Shown here one piece after another: positions 25,178-33,852 of a stretch of 64,000 nt of DNA. The DNA is taken from positions 124,001 to 188,000 of the forward strand of contig NZ_QLLT01000003.1 of assembly GCF_003259315.1 (NCBI RefSeq), written 5' to 3'. Numbering within the stretch: position 1 is the first letter of the stretch; each line of letters opens with the position of its first letter. The notes below the pieces were generated by a model. That model saw only the letters and a list, made by a program, of their open reading frames with translations. It was not told the origin of the DNA and did not search any database. The position numbers and the translations under genes were made by a program. Source of the DNA: Kitasatospora sp. SolWspMP-SS2h (GTDB lineage: Bacteria; Actinomycetota; Actinomycetes; Streptomycetales; Streptomycetaceae).

Positions 25178-26167
25178 GTGTCCGTCCACTCCCGTCTCGC
25201 CGTCCTCGGCGCCGGCACCGTCCTGGGCGGTGTCCTCACCCTCGGCGCCGGGGCCGCCCCCGCCCTGGCCTGCGAAGCGGCCCTGGCCCCGGCCGCCGCC
25301 GCCGACACTCCGTCCCCGGCGGCCCCCTCCGCCCCCGACCCCGCCCCCGCCTCCGACTCGCCGACCGCGTCGGCACCGGCGTCGGCGTCGGCCTCGACGT
25401 CCGACGGGGAGTCGGCCGCCACGGTGACGCTCCTGCCGCCGGCGGACCGGACGCTCGTCGCGGGCGGCGCCCCGGCCGAGTTCACCGCGGAGATCGACAA
25501 CACCGGCACCGCCGCGCTCACCGCCGCCGCCCCGCTGCCCGCGCTGCGCAACGACGCCGCCCAGGAGGCGCACCAGGCCCTGCGCGCCGACGAACTGCTG
25601 CTCCAGGTGGCGACCCCGGCGGGCTGGACGCCCCTCCCGCTGTCGACCGGCGGCGACGGGGTGCTGCGCGGCGACGGCGGCTCCCTGGCCACCGACATAG
25701 CGCCGGGCCGGGCCGTCCGCTACACCTTCCGGCTCTCGGTGACCGCCCGGGACGCCGCCGTGCAGCAGGTGGACGTCCGGCTCGGCCTGCGGTCCGGTGC
25801 GGCGGGCGCCGCCGGGTCCGTCGTCCCGCACGCCAGGTTCCTGGTCACCCGCCCGGCCCCGCCCACCGCCGAGTCCGCGCCGACCGCGGCGGCCGCCCCG
25901 GCCGCGACCACCGCCGGGACGGTCTCCCGCACCGGGACGCTCGGCCTCGACTCCCGCCCCGAACCCACCCGGAGCGGCACCGCCACGCCGACGGCCACCG
26001 GGGCCCCCTCCGCCGTGGCCGCCGCGGGCGTGACCGAGCACCTGCTGGCCCCCACCGGCGGCGGCCGTCCCCCGGTCTCGCTGCTGGTCAGCGGGGTCGC
26101 CCTGATCACCCTGGGGGCCGTCGGCCTGGCGCTGGTGCTGGCCCACCGGCCCGCCCGCCACCGCTGA
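25178..26167 (+). CDS. Secreted cell-wall-anchored protein with LAPTG sortase signal
   Basis: A 329-residue exported protein. The signal peptide (LAVLGAGTVLGGVLTLGAGAAPALA) ends near residue 31. An Ala/Pro/Ser-rich stalk covers residues 32-85, an Ig/DUF-like beta domain residues 85-230, and a second Ala/Thr/Pro linker residues 230-285. The C-terminus has LAPTG at residues 290-294, a hydrophobic helix (VSLLVSGVALITLGAVGLALV) and a basic tail (HRPARHR). This is the classical sorting layout, and LAxTG is the class E sortase motif used by Streptomyces. No sortase gene is in the window. GTG 25178 follows GGGGAG. The binding function is unknown. Confidence 0.8.
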   Translation: MSVHSRLAVLGAGTVLGGVLTLGAGAAPALACEAALAPAAAADTPSPAAPSAPDPAPASDSPTASAPASASASTSDGESAATVTLLPPADRTLVAGGAPAEFTAEIDNTGTAALTAAAPLPALRNDAAQEAHQALRADELLLQVATPAGWTPLPLSTGGDGVLRGDGGSLATDIAPGRAVRYTFRLSVTARDAAVQQVDVRLGLRSGAAGAAGSVVPHARFLVTRPAPPTAESAPTAAAAPAATTAGTVSRTGTLGLDSRPEPTRSGTATPTATGAPSAVAAAGVTEHLLAPTGGGRPPVSLLVSGVALITLGAVGLALVLAHRPARHR

Positions 26168-26231
26168 ACCGCCGGCCGCTCCCGGGGCCGTCCAGCCCCG
26201 TCCTGCTCCGTGCGCCGGTGGGACGCCGTTC

Positions 26232-26726
26232 TCAGCGGCGCCCGGCCAGGCCGCTCGCGGCGGAGTCCCGTCCTCCGGCGGAGTCCCGTTCGGTGCGGTC
26301 GCGGGTGGCGGCGCGGGCGAGGTTGCCGAGCAGGCGGCGGTTGCGCAGGTGGAGGGCCAGTTCGGTCAGCGGGTTCTCCAGCCGGGCGCCGAGGCCGCGC
26401 AGCGGGTGCTCGTCCAGGAGCAGCAGGGTGTGGCGGCCCCAGGGGATGAGGGTGAACGCGATCCGGGCGGTGCCGAAGGGGGCGGCCTCGGCCTCCAGTT
26501 CGAGTCGGCGGCCGGATTCGCAGATCCGGACCACGCAGGTGTCCTCCAGGGTGACCGGGCCGATCCCGACCCGGAACCGGAGTTCGGCCCCGACCTCGGG
26601 CCAGCGGTCGTCCGCGCCCAGGATGTCCTGGGTGCCCACCACCCACTGCGCGTAGCTGTGGGCGTCGGCCAGCAGGTCCCAGACCTGCGCGGGCGGGGAG
26701 TCGATCAGTCGTTGGCGCTGTGCCAT
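26232..26726 (-). CDS. SRPBCC family protein (polyketide cyclase/dehydrase-like)
   Basis: A 164-residue lipid-binding-fold protein. The N-terminus is typical of the family (RLIDSPPAQVWDLLADAHSYAQWVVGT), with a hydrophobic pocket strand (FTLIPWGRHTLLLLDEHPL) and a C-terminal helix (LTELALHLRNRRLLGNLA). The last ~25 residues are polar and variable. The ATG at 26726 follows GGAGG at nine bases. The next upstream gene on this strand is the FAD oxidoreductase, 73 bases away, so the two may form an operon. Confidence 0.8.
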   Translation of the reverse strand: MAQRQRLIDSPPAQVWDLLADAHSYAQWVVGTQDILGADDRWPEVGAELRFRVGIGPVTLEDTCVVRICESGRRLELEAEAAPFGTARIAFTLIPWGRHTLLLLDEHPLRGLGARLENPLTELALHLRNRRLLGNLARAATRDRTERDSAGGRDSAASGLAGRR

Positions 26727-26799
26727 GGGACGGCCCTCCTTCGGGCTTCTCCGGCTCTCCGGGCCCCTCCGGCTCTCCGGGCTTCCTCGGGACGGGCGC

Positions 26800-28419
26800 T
26801 CAGCCGCGCGGGTCCGGACCGGAGGGCAGGAAGCGGGCGGGCGAGCGGCGGTACGCGTTCAGGGCGGCGCGGGCCGCGTTGGCGCCGCACGCCCCGTGGA
26901 CGCCGCCGCCGGGGTGGGCGGCGGCGGAGGCCAGGTAGAGCCGCTCGATCGGGGTGCGGGGGCCGGCCGTGCCGGGCGTGGGGCGCAGGAAGAGCTGCTG
27001 GTGGGGGGCGGCGGTGCCGCCGTCGAGGGCTCCGCCGACCAGGTTCCCGTCCAGCCCCTGGAGGACCGGCGGGGTGAGGACGCGGCGGGCGGTGACGCGG
27101 CTGCGGAAACCGGGGGCGAACCGTTCGACCTGCTCCTCCAGCCGGTCGGCCATCGCCTCGCCCTCCCGGGTGTCCCAGCGGCCGGTGATGCCGTCGGGGC
27201 CGAGGTCGGCCTTGATGCGCTGCGGGACGTGGGTGTAGGCCCAGGCGGATTCGGTGCCCGCCGGGGAGCGGGTGGGGTCGGCGACGGTCATCTGGCCGAG
27301 CAGCGCGAACGGGCGGGCGGGCAGCCGGTCGGTGCGGACCTGGTGCGCCCAGTCGCCGAGTTCGTCGAGGTCCGCCCCGAGGTGGACGGTGCCGGCCCGG
27401 CCGGCGGCGGGCGCCTCCCACGGGATCGGCCCGGACAGCGCCCAGTCGACCTTGACGGTGGCGAAGTCCCACTCGAAGCGGCGGAGGTCCCGGCGCAGCC
27501 GGGCGGGGAGGTGCTCGGGGGCGACCAGCCCGCCGTACAGCGCGGTGGCGGCGGTGTCCGCGAGGACGGCCCGGCGGGCCCGGTGGCCGCAGCCGTCGGC
27601 GGTGCGCACCCCGAGCGCCCGCCCGTCCCGCACCACCACCTCGCGGACGGGCCGACCGCAGTGCACCTCCCCGCCCCGGGACTCCAGCCGGCGCACCAGC
27701 GCGTCGGTCAGCGCGGACGCCCCGCCCACCGGCACGGGCCAGCCGTAGCGCCGTCCGAGCATCGCCATCAGCCAGCCGAACGCGCCGCTGCCGGCGGCCT
27801 CCGGCAGCAGGTCGGCGTGCAGGGCGCAGCCGGCCAGCAGCATCCCGGGGGCGTCCCCCTCGAACTCCTCCTCCGCCAGCCGCCGCACCGGCAGGGCCAG
27901 GAAGCGGGCCAGCTCCAGCAGGCCGGCCACCCGGAGCCGGGCCGCGATCGCCGCGCCCGAGCGCAGCGGCGGGAACGGGGAGAGCAGCGCGTCGACCAGG
28001 TGCGGCTCCAGCCGGTCCCACCGGTCGGTCAGCCGCTGCCAGGCCCGGGCGTCGTGCGCGCCGAACATCCGCTCCAGTCGGGCCGCCTCCGGTTCGCCGT
28101 CGTTCCCGTCGCCGTCGCGGTGCAGCAGCCCGCAGCGCCCGTCGGACAGCGGGTGGGCGAGCACCACCGGGGCGTGGCTCCAGCGCAGCCCGAACTCCTC
28201 CAGGCCCAGCGAGCGGATCACCGGGGAGGCGGCGGCCAGCGGGTGGAAGGAACTGAACAGGTCCGAGACGTAGCGCGGGTCCACCCCCCGGTCGCTGCGG
28301 ACCGCGCCGCCGGGCCACGGCTGTTCCTCCAGTACGACCACGTGCCAGCCCGCGTCCGCGAGCAGATTGGCCGCGACCAGCCCGTTGGGGCCGGCCCCGA
28401 CCACGATCGCATCCGCCAT
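26800..28419 (-). CDS. Phytoene desaturase-like NAD(P)/FAD-dependent oxidoreductase
   Basis: A 539-residue flavoprotein of the carotenoid isomerase/desaturase-like group (COG1233). The FAD loop VVGAGPNGLVAANLLADAGW is at the very N-terminus, PWPGGAVRSD follows, and the C-terminal FAD motif is LYLASAAAHPGGGVHGACG. ATG 28419 has GAGGAG upstream, and longer frames only add non-homologous residues. No crtB/crtE-type partners lie nearby, so a carotenoid pathway role is not supported; many actinobacterial homologues are uncharacterised. Confidence 0.87.
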   Translation of the reverse strand: MADAIVVGAGPNGLVAANLLADAGWHVVVLEEQPWPGGAVRSDRGVDPRYVSDLFSSFHPLAAASPVIRSLGLEEFGLRWSHAPVVLAHPLSDGRCGLLHRDGDGNDGEPEAARLERMFGAHDARAWQRLTDRWDRLEPHLVDALLSPFPPLRSGAAIAARLRVAGLLELARFLALPVRRLAEEEFEGDAPGMLLAGCALHADLLPEAAGSGAFGWLMAMLGRRYGWPVPVGGASALTDALVRRLESRGGEVHCGRPVREVVVRDGRALGVRTADGCGHRARRAVLADTAATALYGGLVAPEHLPARLRRDLRRFEWDFATVKVDWALSGPIPWEAPAAGRAGTVHLGADLDELGDWAHQVRTDRLPARPFALLGQMTVADPTRSPAGTESAWAYTHVPQRIKADLGPDGITGRWDTREGEAMADRLEEQVERFAPGFRSRVTARRVLTPPVLQGLDGNLVGGALDGGTAAPHQQLFLRPTPGTAGPRTPIERLYLASAAAHPGGGVHGACGANAARAALNAYRRSPARFLPSGPDPRG

Positions 28420-28614
28420 GTCGGTCTCCTCGGGTCGTCGTCCCGCCCGCGCCTGCCCGGTTGCCACGGACGTACACGGAGCCGACCGGCCGGCCAGCCG
28501 GCCGGCCACCCGCAGGAACGTGCGGCCCGGCCCGGGCGCTCGTCCGGAGCCGTCGCCCCCCGGCGGACGGCACCTCCGGCCCGCGCGACACGCTCCCCCG
28601 CCGAGACCGCCCCC

Positions 28615-29631
28615 TCAGGAAGCCGCAGCCAGCCCCCGCGCAGCGAGCAGCCGACCCGCCCCGATCAGACCGGAGTCGTCGTCCTCGGCCCCCAGCACCA
28701 CCATCTCGCGGATCTCCTCTCTGGTGAGCCCGAAGCAGCCGAGCCGTTCGAGCTCGGCGGTGAGGAGTTCGGCGTAGCGGGGTCCGACAGCGAGGGCGAA
28801 GCCGCCGATCAGGAGGTGGCGGCGGATGCCGATGGCGGCGAAGAGGGCGGTGATCGCGGAGGCGAGTGCGGTGATGCCGCCGTGGATGGCGGCGGTGGCG
28901 AAGGGGTCCTCGGCGCGGACGGCGGCCACCAGGGCGTGGTTGTCGAGGAGTTCGGGGTCGGGGGCGGTGGCCGCCAGCGCGGAGCGGGCGTAGCCGGCGG
29001 GGTCGGTGCGGGCGGCGCGGCGGGCGGCGGCGAGGGCGCCGCGGCCGGAGGCGATCGCGCCGAGGTGGCCGCGTCCGCCGCAGTCGCAGGGCGGGGCCTG
29101 GGGGGAGGTGTCGACGGTCCAGTGGCCGAGTTCGCCGCCGTGGCCCTCGGTGTCGAGCAGGACCTCGCCCGCGCGGTAGACCTTGTTACCGATGCCGGAG
29201 CTCACCGTGATCAGGCAGAACGGCCGGTCGTCGGCGGGGTCGACGTAGCGCCAGACGGCCGCCGTGAGGTCGTTGACGACGACGACGGGCAGGCCGAGGC
29301 GTTCTTCCAGCAGTTGCCGGACGGGCAGGTGTTCACCGGGGCCGCCCCAGACGGTGGGGGCGGCGAGGGCGCGGCCGTCGGCGGTGACGGGTCCGGCGAA
29401 GGCGACGGCGACGGCGGTGCTGCCGTGGCGTTCGACGGCTTCGGCGGCGAGCGCGGCGACCTGGTCGAGGACGCGGGCTTGCAGGGCGGCCACCGGCAGG
29501 TCGGGGTGGGCGGCTATGCCGTCGGTGGGGACGCGGCGGACGTCGGTGACGGTGTCGTCGTCCGGTGCGTAGCAGGCGGTCCGCAGGGTGGTGCCGCCGA
29601 GGTCGATGACGGTGAACGCAGGGTCGGACAA
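28615..29631 (-). CDS. ROK-family sugar kinase with altered zinc motif
   Basis: A 338-residue sugar kinase-fold protein. The phosphate-binding loop IDLGGTTLR is near residue 10, and GNKVYRAGEVLLDTEGHGGELGHWTVD is the ROK core. The zinc motif, usually CxCGxxGCxE, reads C182-x-C184-GGRG-H189 and then LGA, so the third Cys is His and the following acidic residue is absent. Substrate is probably a hexose such as glucose. TTG 29631 is chosen for its GGGGAG six bases upstream; GTG 29696 is an alternative. A perfect CebR-type box lies ~118 bases upstream of the chosen start. Confidence 0.83.
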   Translation of the reverse strand: MSDPAFTVIDLGGTTLRTACYAPDDDTVTDVRRVPTDGIAAHPDLPVAALQARVLDQVAALAAEAVERHGSTAVAVAFAGPVTADGRALAAPTVWGGPGEHLPVRQLLEERLGLPVVVVNDLTAAVWRYVDPADDRPFCLITVSSGIGNKVYRAGEVLLDTEGHGGELGHWTVDTSPQAPPCDCGGRGHLGAIASGRGALAAARRAARTDPAGYARSALAATAPDPELLDNHALVAAVRAEDPFATAAIHGGITALASAITALFAAIGIRRHLLIGGFALAVGPRYAELLTAELERLGCFGLTREEIREMVVLGAEDDDSGLIGAGRLLAARGLAAAS

Positions 29632-30075
29632 GGGTTGCTCCCCGGGCTTCGGTGGGTGCTTCGGCGTCGCTTCGGCGCTGGTGCGGGGCGCGGTCACTGG
29701 TCCGCGGCCACCCGCCGCGGCGCGATCGTACACGGCCCGGCCCGAATATGGGAGCGCTCCCACGCCAGCGCCCCGCACCGGCGCCCCACACCGCCGCCCC
29801 GCCCCCGCCCCGCCTCCCGTCCTGCCCGGGAACCGTGCCCGCCGTCTCCGGGGAGGAAGCCGCCCCCGCGCCGCAAGGCCCGACCGCCGCAAGGCCGTTG
29901 GCCCGGCGCGGAGCGCTCCCGCCGGGACCGGGGAACTCCGTTCCCGCCGTCGAGGGGAAGGTCTACATTTGTTTGCCTGACGCCGGATCAGGGTCAGGAT
30001 CAGGGTCAGGGCCGGGGACCGGGCGAGCACGGCCCGGGTCCGGGCCGCGGGCGGTGGCGGCTACGGGGGTGGCGG
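29632..30075. other. Divergent promoter region between ROK kinase and receptor genes
   Basis: 444 bases without a supported gene. It contains a perfect CebR-type palindrome at 29749-29762, a possible -10 (TACGAT, minus strand, 29725-29730) for the ROK gene, and a 12-bp direct repeat GGATCAGGGTCA at 29985-29996 and 29997-30008 before the receptor start. GTCTACATTTGTTTGCCTGA at 29961-29980 is a local AT-rich dip that may hold the receptor promoter. Confidence 0.6.
29749..29762. promoter_or_regulatory. CebR-type operator, perfect 14-bp palindrome
   Basis: TGGGAGCGCTCCCA is identical to the binding site described for CebR, the LacI-family cello-oligosaccharide repressor of Streptomyces. It lies about 19 bases upstream of a -10-like TACGAT on the minus strand, so it would cover the -35 region of the ROK kinase promoter. 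Confidence 0.85.
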
Positions 30076-33033
30076 ATGACGTCGGGTGCGGTGCGGGGCG
30101 GTCCGGGGATCGGCGGGGTGCGCACGACGGCCAAGTACGAGGTGGACGCGCTGGTCCAGGACCTCGTGGCGCAGTTCAGCGCGGCCCGGCTGCCGATGCC
30201 GGTGGTGGTGCTGTCCGCGCAGGAGGACGATCCGGAGCTGGACGCCGAGGTGCGCGCGGTGGTCCGGGCGGTGCAGGAGGCGCAGGAGGGCGGCGACCTG
30301 CCGCACCGCTCGGTGCCGCACGTCTCCGACGGCGATCCGCACCAGAACGCGATCGCCGTGCTGGACGGGCTGGCGAGGGGCCCGTGGGCGCGCCGCGGCC
30401 CGTCCTGGTACCGCGGGTACCCGGCGCCGCGCTCCCGGCTGGTCGCCGCGATCGAGGCCGCCACCCGGCACGTGCTGGACGGCTCCCCGCTGCCCGCCGG
30501 GTCCGAGCCGCCCGCCGCGCCCACCGGCCCCGCCGCCGCGCGGCCGTTCGAGGAGCTGGTGGAGGCGGTGCTCGCCCGGCTGCGCGACCTGCACTGGCGG
30601 CCCGAGCCGCGCACCGCCGGGGGCGAGTGGCAGCGGCTGCTGTCGCCGGTGCTGAACTCCACGACGCTGATCGGGGCCTTCGTCCTGGCGGCGCTCACCA
30701 GCCTGCTGACGCAGGCGAGTTGGCAGTTGGTGGCGGGGGTGCTGCTGGCCGCGGTGGTCGTGCTCGGGACGACCGGCTGGGTGCGGCGCAACACCGCGCC
30801 GCTGTCCTGGCTGGGCCCGGCGAGCCGCTGGTTCGCCACCACCACCTTCCTGGCGGCCTCGGGGCGGCAGGCGGCGGCCTGGTCGCTGTGGCGGCCCCGG
30901 ATGTCGTGGGACGTCACGCAGGCCCGGGCCCGCGAGGTGACGGGGGAGATCCTCAAGGCCCAACTGGCGGACACCCCGCCCGCCGAGCGGGACCGCGCCC
31001 AGCAGTTCCACCTCCAGCTGCGCACCCTGGCACTGCTGGAGGACCTGCGCCGGGCGCACCGCTCCTGGACGCCGGACGCCCGGGCCCGCAAGCGCCGCGT
31101 CCCGCCGGTGGTGTTCGTGCCCCGGGCGGACGCCGCGAGCGGCGCGCTGCGGGTGCTCGGCGCGATCTCGGACGTGCGCAGCCGCCGCAGCGAGCAGGAC
31201 CCGCTGCTGGTGCTGGCGGCCGTCGCGCACGCCGACGTGGCGGCCTGGCTGGAGGACGACCACCCGGCGCCGGTCGGGGTGCACACCCTGGGGGCGCGCC
31301 GCGGCCCGTACGAGGACTGGGTGAGCGACCTGCGGGTGCGGCAGGCGCCGAGCCGGGGGCGGGCGCTGGCCTGGACGCTGCCGGTGCGGCTGACCAGGCT
31401 GCAGTTGCAGGCGGGCGAGACCACCCGGCTGGCGCCGGTGCCGGTGCGCCGTTCCTGGTGGTTCCTGTGGTCGCGCTGGTCGGTGCTGCTGGCGCTGGTG
31501 CTGGTGGCGGCCGGGGCGGGGCTGCGGGTGCAGCAGCTGTCCGAGCGGTACTGCGAGGCCCGGCTGGTGGGGTCGAACCCGGACGCGGTGTGGCGCACCG
31601 ACCCGGGCGGGACGCGGGAGTGCATCGGCGTGGACACCGGGTCGGTGACCTTCGCGGGCGACGGCAGCGGCATCCGGCTGAGCGGCGAGCTGCCGGGCGC
31701 GGGCGCCGACCGCACCGGGGCGGACATCGGCCTGCGGACGCTGGAGGACGCGATCCGCCGCGAGAACGACCGGGTGGCCGCGCTGCCGAACGTCCGCTAC
31801 GTGACCGTGGTGTACGCGGGTTCGCTGACCACCGCGGCCGGGCAGGACGGCCGGGCGCTGAACAGCCTGAAGGAGCTGGCCGGCGTCCACCTGGCGCAGG
31901 TCCGCAACAACGCGGGCGACCCGTTGAAGATCAAGGTGCTGGTCGCCAACGGCGGGCAGGACATGTACTTCCAGACCGAGATGGTGCACCGGATCGTCGA
32001 CCTGGCCGCCCGCGACCGCTCGATCGCGGGCGTGGTCGGCCTGGGGCGGGACACCTCGGACAGCGACACCGCGCTCACCCTGCTCCAGCAGGCCGGTCTG
32101 GCCGTGGTCAGCACCACCAACTCGGCCAGCTACCTGGCCGGCGGCCACGTCAACTACTTCGGCCTGGCCGCCACCGACCAGGAGGAGGCGGCGGCGCTGC
32201 GCCTGATCGTGGACGGCCTGGCCACCCCGCCGCCGGACCGCTGGGCGGCCGTCCTGACCCGCACGCCCACGCCGGACGACCGCTACAGCCCCGAGCACGC
32301 CAAGTACGGCAGCGCGATGCTCACCGACGCCGGGTACCGCCTGATCGGCGACCGTCCCCTGGAGTACGGCCTGACCCCCAACGGGGACCCGGACTACGAG
32401 GCGGCGCTGGCCACCGCCTGCCACGGCAACCACCCGCCCGCCGTCCTCTACCTGGCCGGCCGGGCCGACGACGTCGACCAGCTGATGCACCGGCTGGCCA
32501 GCGACAAGGGCTGCGCCCGGCCGCTGGCCGTGCTGACCGGCGACGACCTGACCAAGGCCCAGTTCCGCACCGGCGGGACGGCGGTGGCCCCGCAGGCCAC
32601 CCTGTACTACACGGCGCTGAGCGACCCGGCCACGACGGCCCGCGGCTCGGACCTCGCGGAGACCGCCGCGAGCGTCCTGCACCTGGTGCCGGCGGGGGCC
32701 AACCCGTACGAGGACGACGTGTTCTCGGACGGTTCGCTGGCCCTGGCCTACGACGCGACCGCCGCGCTCCAGGCGGGGGCCGCCAAGGCCGGGGCCTCCC
32801 AGCTGACCGGGACGGGCTCGGTGATGGCGGCGCTGCGCGCGGTGCAGCTGAACAACCGCCCGACCGGGACGGTGGACTTCCGCGAGGTCGGCCCGCTGGC
32901 CACCGAGCCCCAGCCGGGGCACGGGCTGCACATCATCCGGGTGCGGCGCGACGCGCAGGGCGCGCCGGTCACCGACCACCTGTGCGGCCGCCCGGCCGGG
33001 GAGACCGCCCCGCTCACCGGGTGCGCGCCCTGA
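30076..33033 (+). CDS. Large membrane receptor with extracytoplasmic periplasmic-binding-like domain
   Basis: A 985-residue protein of uncommon architecture. Residues 1-190 are a soluble cytoplasmic region I do not recognise. A helix pair follows at about 197-213 and 217-236, then a second cytoplasmic region (240-460) with hydrophobic strands such as PPVVFVPRAD and DPLLVLAAVAH but no intact P-loop, then a third helix at about 465-487. Residues 490-985 resemble a type 1 periplasmic-binding (Leu/Ile/Val-binding) domain: IAGVVGLGRDTSDSDTALTL, VVSTTNSASYL, YFGLAATDQEEA. A ligand-sensing role is inferred. GGGGGTGG precedes ATG 30076. Convergent with a PP2C gene. Confidence 0.75.
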   Translation: MTSGAVRGGPGIGGVRTTAKYEVDALVQDLVAQFSAARLPMPVVVLSAQEDDPELDAEVRAVVRAVQEAQEGGDLPHRSVPHVSDGDPHQNAIAVLDGLARGPWARRGPSWYRGYPAPRSRLVAAIEAATRHVLDGSPLPAGSEPPAAPTGPAAARPFEELVEAVLARLRDLHWRPEPRTAGGEWQRLLSPVLNSTTLIGAFVLAALTSLLTQASWQLVAGVLLAAVVVLGTTGWVRRNTAPLSWLGPASRWFATTTFLAASGRQAAAWSLWRPRMSWDVTQARAREVTGEILKAQLADTPPAERDRAQQFHLQLRTLALLEDLRRAHRSWTPDARARKRRVPPVVFVPRADAASGALRVLGAISDVRSRRSEQDPLLVLAAVAHADVAAWLEDDHPAPVGVHTLGARRGPYEDWVSDLRVRQAPSRGRALAWTLPVRLTRLQLQAGETTRLAPVPVRRSWWFLWSRWSVLLALVLVAAGAGLRVQQLSERYCEARLVGSNPDAVWRTDPGGTRECIGVDTGSVTFAGDGSGIRLSGELPGAGADRTGADIGLRTLEDAIRRENDRVAALPNVRYVTVVYAGSLTTAAGQDGRALNSLKELAGVHLAQVRNNAGDPLKIKVLVANGGQDMYFQTEMVHRIVDLAARDRSIAGVVGLGRDTSDSDTALTLLQQAGLAVVSTTNSASYLAGGHVNYFGLAATDQEEAAALRLIVDGLATPPPDRWAAVLTRTPTPDDRYSPEHAKYGSAMLTDAGYRLIGDRPLEYGLTPNGDPDYEAALATACHGNHPPAVLYLAGRADDVDQLMHRLASDKGCARPLAVLTGDDLTKAQFRTGGTAVAPQATLYYTALSDPATTARGSDLAETAASVLHLVPAGANPYEDDVFSDGSLALAYDATAALQAGAAKAGASQLTGTGSVMAALRAVQLNNRPTGTVDFREVGPLATEPQPGHGLHIIRVRRDAQGAPVTDHLCGRPAGETAPLTGCAP

Positions 33034-33066
33034 CCGGGCGGCCGGGGCGCCCCGGCCGCCCGGTCA
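33031..33066. terminator. 36-bp perfect palindrome holding both convergent stop codons
   Basis: Bases 33031-33048 and 33049-33066 are exact reverse complements with no spacer. The outermost three bases on each side are the TGA stops of the receptor gene (+) and the PP2C gene (-). It can act as a terminator for both transcripts. Confidence 0.92.
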
Positions 33067-33852
33067 CTCCTCGATCCGGACCAGCGCGAGGGTGATGTTG
33101 TCCGGGCCGCCGGCCCGGATCGCGGCCCGCCACAGGTCGACCAGGGCGCGCTGGTCGTCGCCCTGCGGGTCGCCGTCGGCCTCGGCGGCGGCCTCGGTGA
33201 GCAGGGCGGCCAGTTCCTCGGGGGCCACCGGGTCGGTGAGACCGTCGGTGGACAGCAGGTAGCGGGCGCCGGGCCCGGCCGGCAGCCGGACCAGGTGGGG
33301 CCGGAGGTCCTCGGGGGCGGTGGCGCCGCCGAGGGTGCGGGTGACCAGGTGGCTGGTGCGGCGGCCGGGGGCGGGCGGCGGGCTGTCGTCGGTGCTGAGC
33401 AGGCGCAGGCCGAGGCCGTCGCCCTCGTCCGGGACGATCTCGTGGACCTGGCTGTCGCCGACGTTGAACACCAGCACGTGCTCCCCGTCGAACACCGCCC
33501 CGGCGACGGTGGTGGCCATGCCGGTCAGCGCCGGGTCGGCCTCGCCCGCCTCGCGCAGGGACGCGTGGCAGGAGCGGAGCGCCTCGGTGACGTCCTGCCC
33601 GGTCCGCAGCCGCGCCCCGGCCTCGGCGAGGTGGCGGGCGGTCAGCGCGGAGGCGACGTCCCCGGCGGGGTGGCCGCCGAGCCCGTCGGCGACGGCGACC
33701 AGCACCGGGGAGCCGCCGAGCGGGAAGACCATGCTCTGCGGGCTGTCGGTGGAGGTGGCGCACAGGGTCCACGGGCCCAGCACCAGGCTGTCCTCGTTGT
33801 GGTCCCTGACCACTCCGTCATGGCTGAGCGCGCTGACGACGACGTACGGCAC
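33064..33852 (-). CDS. PP2C-family serine/threonine protein phosphatase
   Basis: A 262-residue soluble phosphatase of the PPM family. Metal-binding and core motifs are all present: RDHNEDS, VADGLGGHPAGD, GMATTVAGAV, FNVGDSQ, STDGLTD and GGPDNITLALV. It should dephosphorylate Ser/Thr on target proteins using two Mn or Mg ions. The start GTG 33852 follows AAAGGG; upstream in-frame sequence is basic low-complexity. It is convergent with the receptor gene and probably has its own promoter. No kinase gene is adjacent. Confidence 0.9.
   Translation of the reverse strand: MPYVVVSALSHDGVVRDHNEDSLVLGPWTLCATSTDSPQSMVFPLGGSPVLVAVADGLGGHPAGDVASALTARHLAEAGARLRTGQDVTEALRSCHASLREAGEADPALTGMATTVAGAVFDGEHVLVFNVGDSQVHEIVPDEGDGLGLRLLSTDDSPPPAPGRRTSHLVTRTLGGATAPEDLRPHLVRLPAGPGARYLLSTDGLTDPVAPEELAALLTEAAAEADGDPQGDDQRALVDLWRAAIRAGGPDNITLALVRIEE

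Noticed and set aside
26800..28419. A carotenoid biosynthesis cluster
   Set aside because: The phytoene desaturase-like protein has no neighbouring phytoene synthase, geranylgeranyl synthase or cyclase gene, and its subgroup is broader than carotenoid enzymes.
26725..30075. Upstream open extension of the receptor reading frame
   Set aside because: The frame stays open back to 26725 but only as antisense to the FAD oxidoreductase and ROK kinase genes. The translation there is low-complexity, and ATG 30076 with a ribosome site marks the true start.
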